From positions 1 through 26,577 of the forward strand of contig JAEVYS010000125.1 of the NCBI GenBank assembly GCA_023392635.1: 26,577 nt of DNA, given 5' to 3'. The notes beneath the pieces are model-generated. The model made no database searches. It worked only from the letters and a program-made list of their open reading frames with translations, and was not told the origin of the DNA. Position numbers and translations under genes: made by a program. Source of the DNA: Actinomycetes bacterium. Lineage in GTDB: Bacteria > Actinomycetota > Actinomycetes > Propionibacteriales > Propionibacteriaceae. Below, piece by piece: positions 15,061 through 21,492 of the stretch. Each line of letters starts with the position of its first letter. Position 1 is the stretch's first letter.

Positions 15061-15540
15061 GTGGCGGTTCGACGCGGTACGTGCCGGCTGCGGGCAGCCT
15101 CGGCCCTGGTCGCGGTGCTCGCCCTGGCCGGGTGCGCGGGCGGCCCGCGGGACAGCGCCGGCCAGGTGACGGCCCCGGCCACCACCGACACGTACTCCGT
15201 GCGGGTCGGCGACTGCCTGGACAAGCTGCCATCGGAGAGCACGGACGAGCTGTCGCTGCTTCCGTGCGGAGCGCCACACTACTGGGAGGCGTTCGCCACC
15301 AGCACGCTCACCGCATCGGCCTACCCGGGCAACGCTGCCGTCGGCGACCAGGCCCGGGCCGCGTGCGAGACCGCCTTCGCGCCGTTCGTCGGGACGACCG
15401 CGAAGAAGTCGAAGCTCGACCTCACCATGCTGACGCCCACCAAGGAGACCTGGACGCAGGCCGACGACCGTGAGGTGGTCTGCCTGGTCGGCAGCCAGAG
15501 CGGCGGCATCACCGGGACGCTGAAGGGCGCGGCCCGGTAG
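15061..15540 (+). CDS. Septum-formation-domain lipoprotein
   Basis: A 159-residue exported protein. The signal peptide ends in a lipobox, LAGC (residues 22-25), so Cys25 should be lipidated and the protein held on the outer face of the membrane. The mature part has four cysteines, in VGDCLDKLP, LPCGAPHYWEAF, ACETAF and EVVCLVG, spaced as in the actinobacterial Septum_form family (PF13845). The function of this family is not established beyond a suggested link to septation. The GTG at 15061 has GGAGG (15047-15051) 9 nt upstream. It begins 4 bp after the valS stop, so it is cotranscribed. It converges on ptsI with only 7 bp between stop codons and no visible terminator. Confidence 0.78.
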   Translation: MAVRRGTCRLRAASALVAVLALAGCAGGPRDSAGQVTAPATTDTYSVRVGDCLDKLPSESTDELSLLPCGAPHYWEAFATSTLTASAYPGNAAVGDQARAACETAFAPFVGTTAKKSKLDLTMLTPTKETWTQADDREVVCLVGSQSGGITGTLKGAAR

Positions 15541-15547
15541 CCTCCGC

Positions 15548-17242
15548 TCAGATGAGGTCGGCCAGCACCGGGTCGGCCATGGCCATGACCGCGGCCTTGG
15601 CTTCGGCCGCGTTGGTCCCGGCTCGGGCCGCAGCGGCCATCTGCTGGCACTGGGTCATGGTGTGCAGGCCGAGGGCCGTGCGAACCGCGGGGACCTTCCC
15701 CGGAGCCATCGAGAGGCTGGACACCCCCAGGCCGGCGAGCACCAGGGCCAGCCCCGGGTCACCGCCCGCCTCGCCGCACACACCTACCGGCTTGCCCATC
15801 GCCTGGCCACCCTCGCAGGCGAGCGCGACCACATCGAGCAGCGCGGGCTCCCACGGGTTGAGCAGGCTGGCGAGCTCGCCCTGCATGCGGTCCGCGGCCA
15901 TGGTGTACTGCTGCAGGTCGTTCGTCCCGAGTGAGGCGAAGTCGACGTGGTACAGGATGCCCTTGCTGCGGATCGCTGCCGCCGGCACCTCGATCATGAT
16001 GCCGACCTTGGGCAGCCCCAGGGCCCGCACCTTCTCGGCGAACCAGGTCGCCTCGGCCTGGGTGGCGATCATCGGCGCCATGACGCGCACGTCCGCACCG
16101 GTCGCCTTGTACGCGGCGGCAAGGGCCTCCAGCTGGGCGTCCATCACGTCCTCGCGGATCATGCCCAGCCGGATCCCGCGCCGCCCCAGCGCAGGGTTCT
16201 CCTCGGGGCCGAGGTCGGCGAACTTCAGCGGCTTGTCCGCACCGGCGTCCAGGGTGCGCACGACCACGCGGCGGTCACCGAAGGCGGTGAACACCTCGGT
16301 GTACGTCGCCGTCTGCTCCTCCACGGTGGGCATGGTGTCGCGGTCGAGGAACAGGAACTCGGTGCGGAAGAGCCCGACGCCCTCCACCGCCTGCTTGGCC
16401 GCCTTCTGGGCGTCCGCCGCGGTGCCGATGTTCGCCAGCAGCGCCACCGGGTAGCCGTCCTTCGTTGCGCCGTTGCCGGTACCGCCGGCCAGCGCGGCGG
16501 CACGCCGCCGCTTGCGCTCGTCCAGCAACTGGATCTCCCGGGGCGAGGGGTTCACCGTGATCTCACCGACGCCACCATCGATCGCCACCGTCGTTCCGGC
16601 CGGCACCGAGAGGATGCCGACCGCCTGCACGACGGCCGGGATCCCCAGCTGGGAGGCCAGGATCGCGGTGTGGCTGGTCGGTCCACCCGCCTCGGTGACG
16701 ATGCCCAGGCAGGTATCGGTGGTCAGGGTGGCGGTCTCCGCCGGCGCCAGGTCCTGGGCGGCGAGGATGCTCGGCACGGTCAGGCTGGGCACGCCCGGCT
16801 CGGGCTGGCCCAACAGACGTGCCACGGCGCGGTCGCGGACATCGCGCAGGTCGGTGACACGCTCGGCCATGTAGCCGCCCAGCGCCTCGAACATGGTGCA
16901 GATCTCCTCGACCGCAGCCGTGACGGCCGTGGTCACGCCCTTCCCGGCCTGGAGCTGGTTGTCGATGCCCATGGCCAACCCGGGGTCGCGCGCCATCATG
17001 GCGCCCGCCTCGAGGATCGGCTTCGCATGGTCGGACGCCACCGCCGCGCGCGCGTCCAGACCCTTGGCGACCTCGTCCAGGACACCGTGCACCAGCGCGG
17101 AGGCCGCGGCGGCGTCAGTCGTGGGGGCCTCGTCTGAGGGCGCCTTCGGCGGCGGTGTCACCACCACCAACGGACCAACGGCGGTGCCGGCACTGACGCC
17201 GATCCCGTGGAAGGTCGAGTTCAGTTCGGCGTCGCCGGTCAT
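15548..17242 (-). CDS. ptsI: Phosphoenolpyruvate-protein phosphotransferase (PTS enzyme I)
   Basis: A 564-residue enzyme I. It takes phosphate from phosphoenolpyruvate and passes it to HPr, in the cytoplasm. The phosphohistidine is His191 in EAGGPTSHTAILASQLGIP. The PEP-binding barrel shows GVGLFRTEFLFLDRDTMPT, LGRRGIRLGMI, IEVPAAAIRS and SLGTNDLQQYTMAADRM. The C-terminal catalytic Cys489 lies in VGVCGEAGGD, where E. coli has MCGELAGD. The N-terminal HPr-binding domain is present (residues 1-145), so the chain is complete. The ATG at 17242 is 3 nt past the ptsH stop; the two are clearly one operon. No sugar-specific EII gene is nearby. Confidence 0.96.
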   Translation of the reverse strand: MTGDAELNSTFHGIGVSAGTAVGPLVVVTPPPKAPSDEAPTTDAAAASALVHGVLDEVAKGLDARAAVASDHAKPILEAGAMMARDPGLAMGIDNQLQAGKGVTTAVTAAVEEICTMFEALGGYMAERVTDLRDVRDRAVARLLGQPEPGVPSLTVPSILAAQDLAPAETATLTTDTCLGIVTEAGGPTSHTAILASQLGIPAVVQAVGILSVPAGTTVAIDGGVGEITVNPSPREIQLLDERKRRRAAALAGGTGNGATKDGYPVALLANIGTAADAQKAAKQAVEGVGLFRTEFLFLDRDTMPTVEEQTATYTEVFTAFGDRRVVVRTLDAGADKPLKFADLGPEENPALGRRGIRLGMIREDVMDAQLEALAAAYKATGADVRVMAPMIATQAEATWFAEKVRALGLPKVGIMIEVPAAAIRSKGILYHVDFASLGTNDLQQYTMAADRMQGELASLLNPWEPALLDVVALACEGGQAMGKPVGVCGEAGGDPGLALVLAGLGVSSLSMAPGKVPAVRTALGLHTMTQCQQMAAAARAGTNAAEAKAAVMAMADPVLADLI

Positions 17243-17245
17243 GGG

Positions 17246-17515
17246 TTACTCCGCGTCGAGGTCGCGGGAGAGCAGCTCGACGAGCGAGTCGAGCGCGGCG
17301 TCCGCGCCCTCGCCCTCGGCGGACAGGGTGACCACCTCGCCGTTCTTGGCCCCCAGCGCCATGACCATCAGGATGCTGCGCGCGTCGACGGGGTTCCCGC
17401 CGGCCTTGGCAATGGTGACCGGCAGCCCGGTGGCCGTCGCAGCCTGGACGAACAGGGATGCGGGGCGGGCGTGCAGACCGACCGAAGACGCGATGCTGAC
17501 TTCACGGGTGGCCAT
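17246..17515 (-). CDS. ptsH: Phosphocarrier protein HPr
   Basis: An 89-residue HPr, the phosphocarrier between enzyme I and the sugar-specific EII proteins. His15 in SVGLHARPAS is the phosphorylation site. Ser47 in VDARSILMVMALG is at the position used for regulatory phosphorylation (Ser46) in low-GC Gram-positives; Actinobacteria often keep the residue without using the kinase. The ATG at 17515 has GAAGGAG (17522-17528) at the right distance. It is the first gene of the ptsH-ptsI pair. Upstream codons in frame would cross the ribosome binding site and are rejected. Confidence 0.96.
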   Translation of the reverse strand: MATREVSIASSVGLHARPASLFVQAATATGLPVTIAKAGGNPVDARSILMVMALGAKNGEVVTLSAEGEGADAALDSLVELLSRDLDAE

Positions 17516-17653
17516 TGAGAACTCCTTCGTTGGAATGCCGACGGGTCCCACAATGGCATAAGCGCGCGGTCAGCGGCGACCCCCCTCCAGACTCGGTGGG
17601 AGTATTACGTTTCACACCCCCCGGAAGCCGATTTGGCTTGATCCGCAGGGGTA
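17516..17653 (-). promoter_or_regulatory. ptsH upstream region with possible -10 box AATACT
   Basis: AATACT (17601-17606, minus strand) would give a leader of about 80 nt ending in a strong Shine-Dalgarno. A weak 5-bp inverted repeat AAGCC/GGCTT (17625-17629 and 17635-17639) lies just after the clpX stop and may be part of its terminator. A TGTGA half-site lies beside the -10 box, but no full CRP site is formed. Confidence 0.35.
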
Positions 17654-18946
17654 TCAGGCGCTCTTGTCCCGCCGTTCGCTGCGGGCGAGCTGCGCCCGGC
17701 TCACCAGCTGCGGCGCGGCCCCGTCGTTCACGACGTCGGCGTCGACCAGCACCTGCGCCACCTCGTCGTCGCTGGGCACGTGGTACATCACGTTGAGCAG
17801 GATCTCCTCGAGGATCGAGCGCAGGCCGCGTGCTCCGATGCCGCGGCGCAGGGCCATCTGCGCGATCGCCTCGATGGCGCCCGGGGTGAACTCGAGGTCG
17901 ACACCGTCGAGTTCGAAGAGCTTGCGGAACTGCTTGATCAACGCGTTCTTCGGTTCGACCAGGATCCGGACCAGGGACTCCGCGTCCAGCTGTTCGACGG
18001 TGGAGATCATCGGGAGTCGTCCGATGAACTCGGGGATCAGGCCGAACTTGTGCAGGTCCTCCGGGCGCACCTCCGCGAACGGGTTGAGGCTCGCCGGACG
18101 GCGCACGGCAGCATCGTTGTTGAAGCCCAGCGGACGCTTCCCGACGCGGGCGTTGATGATCTCCTCGAGGCCCGCGAAGGCCCCGCCGACGATGAACAGG
18201 ATGTTCGTGGTGTCGATCTGGATGAACTCCTGGTGGGGGTGCTTGCGGCCGCCCTGCGGGGGCACGGACGCGGTGGTGCCCTCCAGGATCTTCAGCAGCG
18301 CCTGCTGCACGCCCTCGCCGGACACGTCACGAGTGATCGAGGGGTTCTCGCTCTTGCGGGCGACCTTGTCGATCTCGTCGATGTAGATGATGCCGGTCTC
18401 GGCCTTCTTGACGTCGTAGTCGGCGGCCTGGATCAGCTTGAGCAGGATGTTCTCCACGTCCTCGCCGACGTAGCCCGCCTCGGTCAGCGCGGTGGCGTCA
18501 GCCATGGCGAACGGGACGTTGAGCATCCGCGCCATGGTCTGGGCGAGGTAGGTCTTGCCGCAGCCGGTCGGGCCGATCAGCAGGATGTTCGACTTGCCGA
18601 GCTCGACCAGCTCGTCGTCGGCGATGCGGCGTCCGGGCGTCGACGCCTGCGCCTGCACCCGCTTGTAGTGGTTGTAGACCGCGACCGAGAGGGCCTTCTT
18701 GGCGGTCTCCTGACCGATGACGTAGGAGTCCAGGAAGGAGCAGATCTCACGGGGCTTGGGCAGTTCGTCGAGGAGCCCGGAGTCGCTGGTCTCCGCGAAC
18801 TCCTCCTCGATGATCTCGTTGCACAGGTCGATGCACTCGTCGCAGATGTAGACCCCCGGCCCTGCGATGAGCTTCTTGACCTGCTTTTGGCTCTTCCCGC
18901 AGAACGAGCACTTCAGCAGGTCCGACGTCTCGCCGATGCGTGCCAC
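17654..18946 (-). CDS. clpX: ATP-dependent Clp protease ATP-binding subunit ClpX
   Basis: A 430-residue AAA+ unfoldase, the normal length. The N-terminal zinc-binding domain has Cys13, Cys16, Cys35 and Cys38 (KCSFCGK; YICDEC). Walker A is GPTGCGKT (125-132) and Walker B is GIIYIDEIDK. The GYVG pore loop, the RKH loop (GGRKHPHQEF) and the ClpP-docking loop, here VGKRPLGFNND with LGF in place of IGF, are all present. Sensor 2 is GARGLRSILEE. It feeds unfolded substrates to ClpP1P2, encoded directly upstream. The GTG at 18946 was chosen because GGAAGG precedes it and the family starts with ARIGE-SxDLLKCSFC. It likely has its own promoter (TAGGGT, 18979-18984), next to the clpP2 terminator hairpin. 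Confidence 0.97.
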   Translation of the reverse strand: MARIGETSDLLKCSFCGKSQKQVKKLIAGPGVYICDECIDLCNEIIEEEFAETSDSGLLDELPKPREICSFLDSYVIGQETAKKALSVAVYNHYKRVQAQASTPGRRIADDELVELGKSNILLIGPTGCGKTYLAQTMARMLNVPFAMADATALTEAGYVGEDVENILLKLIQAADYDVKKAETGIIYIDEIDKVARKSENPSITRDVSGEGVQQALLKILEGTTASVPPQGGRKHPHQEFIQIDTTNILFIVGGAFAGLEEIINARVGKRPLGFNNDAAVRRPASLNPFAEVRPEDLHKFGLIPEFIGRLPMISTVEQLDAESLVRILVEPKNALIKQFRKLFELDGVDLEFTPGAIEAIAQMALRRGIGARGLRSILEEILLNVMYHVPSDDEVAQVLVDADVVNDGAAPQLVSRAQLARSERRDKSA

Positions 18947-18978
18947 GTTGTCGCGCCTTCCGTGTGTTTCTCCAACCA

Positions 18979-18984
18979 ACCCTA
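18979..18984 (-). promoter_or_regulatory. Possible -10 box TAGGGT of clpX
   Basis: TAGGGT on the minus strand would start a transcript near 18972 with a leader of about 25 nt containing the GGAAGG binding site. It directly follows the hairpin at 18986-19018, so clpX may have its own promoter apart from clpP1P2. The -35 region would fall inside the hairpin. Confidence 0.4.
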
Positions 18985-18985
18985 A

Positions 18986-19018
18986 CCCGGCCATCCCAGA
19001 TGGGCCGGGATGGCCGGG
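18986..19018 (-). terminator. 12-bp hairpin terminator after clpP2
   Basis: CCCGGCCATCCC (18986-18997) and GGGATGGCCGGG (19007-19018) are perfect complements around a 9-nt loop. It begins 7 nt past the clpP2 stop. A T-rich but not T-pure stretch (TTAGGGTTGG) follows on the minus strand. It separates clpP1P2 from clpX. Confidence 0.75.
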
Positions 19019-19025
19019 TCGTGAG

Positions 19026-19679
19026 TCAGCGCGGAGCGTCCTTGAGGGAGGTGAGAATGTCGTCGACGATGCCGTACTGGACGGCTTCCTCTGCGGTCAG
19101 GTACTTGTCACGCTCGATGTCGAGGCTGATCTTCTCCACGGTCTGGCCGGTGCTGTCCGCGAGCATGCCCTCCATGAGGGAGCGGATGCGCAGGATCTCC
19201 CTGGCCTGGATCTCCAGGTCGGAGGACTGGCCGTAGCCGCCCTCGGTCGCCGGCTGGTGGATCAGGATGCGGCTGTTCGGCAGGGCGAGGCGCTTGCCCT
19301 TGGTGCCGGCCGCGAGGAGGACGGCGGCGGCGGACGCCGCCTGCCCGAGGCAGACGGTCTGCACGTCCGGCTTGATGTAGCGCATGGTGTCGTAGATCGC
19401 GGTCAGCGCGGTGAACGAGCCGCCCGGGGAGTTGATGTAGATGCTGATCGGGCGCTCCGGGTCCATCGACTGGAGGCACAGCAGCTGGGCCATCACCGCG
19501 TTGGCGATGTCGTCGCTGATCGGGGTGCCGAGGAAGATGATGCGGTCCTCGAACAGCTTGGTGTAGGGGTCGACCCGGCGGATGCCGTAGGACGTCCGCT
19601 CCTCCCACTGGGGGATGTAGTAGTCCATGCTGGGGCCGGCCGGGGCCAGGCCCGAGGGCAGCGTGTTGATCGCGTTCAT
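19026..19679 (-). CDS. clpP2: ATP-dependent Clp protease proteolytic subunit ClpP2
   Basis: A 217-residue ClpP paralogue. The serine protease triad is Ser116 (GQAASAAAV), His141 (ILIHQPAT) and probably Asp191 (IERDKYL). INSPGGSFTALTAIYDTM and DRIIFLG are family blocks. The extended N-terminus (MNAINTLPSGLAPAGPSMDYYIPQWEERTSYG has several prolines) is typical of actinobacterial ClpP2, which forms a mixed barrel with ClpP1. The ATG at 19679 has only a weak binding site (GAGG at 19687-19690), fitting translation by ribosomes coming from clpP1, whose stop is 11 nt upstream. The propeptide should be trimmed on activation. Confidence 0.96.
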   Translation of the reverse strand: MNAINTLPSGLAPAGPSMDYYIPQWEERTSYGIRRVDPYTKLFEDRIIFLGTPISDDIANAVMAQLLCLQSMDPERPISIYINSPGGSFTALTAIYDTMRYIKPDVQTVCLGQAASAAAVLLAAGTKGKRLALPNSRILIHQPATEGGYGQSSDLEIQAREILRIRSLMEGMLADSTGQTVEKISLDIERDKYLTAEEAVQYGIVDDILTSLKDAPR

Positions 19680-19690
19680 GGGAGCGGGCC

Positions 19691-20320
19691 TCACTGGTTC
19701 GGAGCGTCGGTCGGGATCTGCGAGGCACGCTCGTAGACGTGGTCGATGAAGCCGTACTCGAGCGCCTGCTCGGCCGTGAACCAGCGGTCGCGGTCGGAGT
19801 CCTTCTCGATCTGCTCCACGGTCTGGCCGGTGTGCTGGGCGATCAGGCCCGACATCGTCTTCTTGATGTGCAGCGACTGCTCCGCCTGGATCCGGATGTC
19901 GGATGCGGTGCCGCCGAGCCCGCCGGAAGGCTGGTGCATCATGATCCGGCTGTGGGGCAGCGCGAAGCGCTTGCCCTTCTGGCCGGCGGACAGGAGGAAC
20001 TGCCCCATCGAGGCGGCGAGGCCCATCGCCACGGTGGCCACGTCGTTGGAGATCCACTGCATGGTGTCGAAGATCGCCATGCCGGAGTCGACCGACCCGC
20101 CCGGGGAGTTGATGTACAGGTAGATGTCCCGGTGGGGATCCTCCGCGTTCAGCAGCAGCATCTGCGCGCAGATCGCGTTCGCGTTCTCGTCGCGCACCTC
20201 GGAACCGAGGAAGATGATGCGGTTGGCCAGCAGGGACTGGTAGACCGAGTCGGTCATGCCGAAAGGCCCGGCACCGGCGGCCATGGACAGGCCGCGCTCA
20301 ATGGCTCGATGTTCGTTCAC
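19691..20320 (-). CDS. clpP1: ATP-dependent Clp protease proteolytic subunit ClpP1
   Basis: A 209-residue ClpP with the full triad Ser104 (GLAASMGQFL), His129 (RIMMHQPSGG) and Asp178 (SDRDRWF); the spacings of 25 and 49 residues equal those of E. coli ClpP (Ser97, His122, Asp171). It works with ClpP2 and ClpX or ClpC in regulated proteolysis. The GTG at 20320 is chosen because a TAGGTT -10 box lies 7 nt upstream, predicting a leaderless mRNA; a later ATG (13 codons in) is possible but has no binding site. A ClgR-type activator box lies at 20372-20385. In most Actinobacteria tig is directly upstream, but here a nuclease-like gene lies between. Confidence 0.96.
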   Translation of the reverse strand: MNEHRAIERGLSMAAGAGPFGMTDSVYQSLLANRIIFLGSEVRDENANAICAQMLLLNAEDPHRDIYLYINSPGGSVDSGMAIFDTMQWISNDVATVAMGLAASMGQFLLSAGQKGKRFALPHSRIMMHQPSGGLGGTASDIRIQAEQSLHIKKTMSGLIAQHTGQTVEQIEKDSDRDRWFTAEQALEYGFIDHVYERASQIPTDAPNQ

Positions 20321-20327
20321 GGAGGCG

Positions 20328-20333
20328 AACCTA
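20328..20333 (-). promoter_or_regulatory. -10 box TAGGTT, leaderless promoter of clpP1P2
   Basis: TAGGTT on the minus strand is followed by 7 nt and the GTG at 20320. The expected -35 window (near 20351-20356) does not match consensus, which suits an activator-dependent promoter such as one under ClgR. Confidence 0.6.
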
Positions 20334-20371
20334 CCCGGTGGCGCCGATTTTTCCGCCGACTTGGGCGTCCT

Positions 20372-20385
20372 GTTCGCTGACGGCG
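20372..20385. promoter_or_regulatory. ClgR-type operator upstream of clpP1
   Basis: GTTCGCTGACGGCG is an exact match to GTTCGC-N5-GCG, the box bound by the actinobacterial activator ClgR. Its core also fits the Corynebacterium form CGC-Y-N-A-N-R-GCG. The centre is about 58 bp upstream of the predicted start point, a usual activator position. Confidence 0.72.
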
Positions 20386-20429
20386 CACCGTGTCGCGATC
20401 CGGCCCCGCACCGCGTCCCGGCCGTCACA

Positions 20430-20450
20430 GCAGCCCCATCCCGGAGCTGC
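20430..20450 (-). terminator. Possible terminator of the DUF559 gene
   Basis: GCAGCCCC (20430-20437) and GGAGCTGC (20443-20450) form an 8-bp stem with one mismatch and a 5-nt loop, starting 10 nt past the stop of the minus-strand gene. There is no T tract. Confidence 0.4.
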
Positions 20451-20460
20451 CGCGGCCGCA

Positions 20461-21309
20461 TCACGACGCCTCGAGCACCGCCCGAATCGTCTCGATGACG
20501 AGGACCGGCCGTTCGGTGAGCATCTTCCACGTGATCCGGATCACGCGGAAGCGTGCCCTCACCAGCAGGTTCTGGCGGAGTCGGTCGTCCTCGAACCGGT
20601 CCGCCGCACCGTGGACGGCCTTGCCGTCGAACTCGACGATCACGCCGGCGTCGGGGAACCAGACGTCGGGGAAGATCAGGGCGCCGTCGACCCACAGGGC
20701 ACGGTTCGCCACCCAGCCGGTGATGCCGGCGCTCCGCAGCAGCTCATGGAGCAGTGCCTCGGCGTACGACCACGGGTTGGCGATCACCTGCCGGGCGACC
20801 CGGCGACGTTCGGGGTTCCCCTGCGCGTGGTCGAAGGCCGGCAGGGTGGCCTCGAGCTCGGCCACGGTGGTCAGCCCGGTGCGCAGGAAGGTGAAGGCAG
20901 CCTCGCCCCGATCGGTGGAAGCGACCTCCAGGCACGCGTAGGCGGGGCTCACCAGGGTGAGCCCGCGGTAGTGCACCCGATGCTGGGCCGGGACCCGGCA
21001 GCGGACGACCCGCAACCACGGGACGGGGCGAGCCCGGTTCGGTGAGCGCAGGTCGATGGGCATGGTGACGGGCTCCCCGCCGTACACCTGAACCGCTGTA
21101 CGGCCGGAGAGCGAGCCTGAGGACGACCAGGCGCTGACCGCGAGCAACCGCACCGCAGGGTCAGCGGCGTCGGCGGGGGCGACGAACACGCCGGGGAGGA
21201 GGGGCACGACTCCGCCCGCCTCGGCGGCGCGCTGGATCGTGCGCGCAGCGTGTGGGTGCCGGCGCAGCGACAGCACTGGTGACGACGAGAGCAGGTCATC
21301 GATTCGCAC
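20461..21309 (-). CDS. AbiEi-like N-terminal plus DUF559 (Vsr-like) nuclease-domain protein
   Basis: A 282-residue protein. Residues 1-130 (AGGVVPLLPGVFVAP; SAWSSSGSLSGRTAVQVYGG) resemble the winged-helix and dimer region of AbiEi-type antitoxins. Residues 180-282 look like a DUF559/Vsr-like PD-(D/E)xK nuclease fold: LIFPDVWFPDAGVIVEFDGK (Asp215, Glu227, Lys230), then DDRLRQNLLVRARFRVIRITWKML. Such solitary fusions are common and numerous in actinobacterial genomes; their role is not established. No toxin partner is next to it. The GTG at 21309 is a guess: it has an xANNNT-type element (GATAGT) 7 nt upstream and no Shine-Dalgarno, while alternative starts upstream (to 21462) include unlikely composition. 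It interrupts the tig-clpP1 pair, which suggests insertion. Confidence 0.72.
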   Translation of the reverse strand: MRIDDLLSSSPVLSLRRHPHAARTIQRAAEAGGVVPLLPGVFVAPADAADPAVRLLAVSAWSSSGSLSGRTAVQVYGGEPVTMPIDLRSPNRARPVPWLRVVRCRVPAQHRVHYRGLTLVSPAYACLEVASTDRGEAAFTFLRTGLTTVAELEATLPAFDHAQGNPERRRVARQVIANPWSYAEALLHELLRSAGITGWVANRALWVDGALIFPDVWFPDAGVIVEFDGKAVHGAADRFEDDRLRQNLLVRARFRVIRITWKMLTERPVLVIETIRAVLEAS

Positions 21310-21358
21310 GCCCTGCACTATCGGCAGGACCACGTCATCCGGGTCACGGAAAGGGGAA

Positions 21359-21398
21359 CCTGTGGATGGCGCGATCTGGCCGGAGAAGCCTGTGGATG
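21359..21398. repeat. Two copies of CCTGTGGATG at exactly 30-bp spacing
   Basis: CCTGTGGATG occurs at 21359-21368 and 21389-21398, upstream of the DUF559 gene. On the minus strand each reads CATCCACAGG, close to the DnaA box TTATCCACA (8 of 9 for the copy at 21389, 7 of 9 for the other). They may be operators of the gene; nothing more is visible. Confidence 0.45.
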
Positions 21399-21450
21399 AG
21401 GCTGGTGGGACGGGATGGACGCCAGGCGCGGCCGATCGCGACAAACGCGA

Positions 21451-21480
21451 CGGCGCCGCCACCCGGAGGTGACGGCGCCG
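21451..21480 (-). terminator. Hairpin terminator after tig
   Basis: CGGCGCCG (21451-21458) pairs with CGGCGCCG (21473-21480), followed by one mismatch and a 4-bp inner stem CACC/GGTG around a CGGA loop. It starts 12 nt past the tig stop. No T tract follows. Confidence 0.65.
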
Positions 21481-21492
21481 CGGCGTGACGGG

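Noticed and set aside
12378..15242. A 954-codon minus-strand open frame opposite valS
   Set aside because: Shadow of valS: no recognisable domain, Arg/His/Val-rich, and valS has both HIGH and KMSKS motifs.
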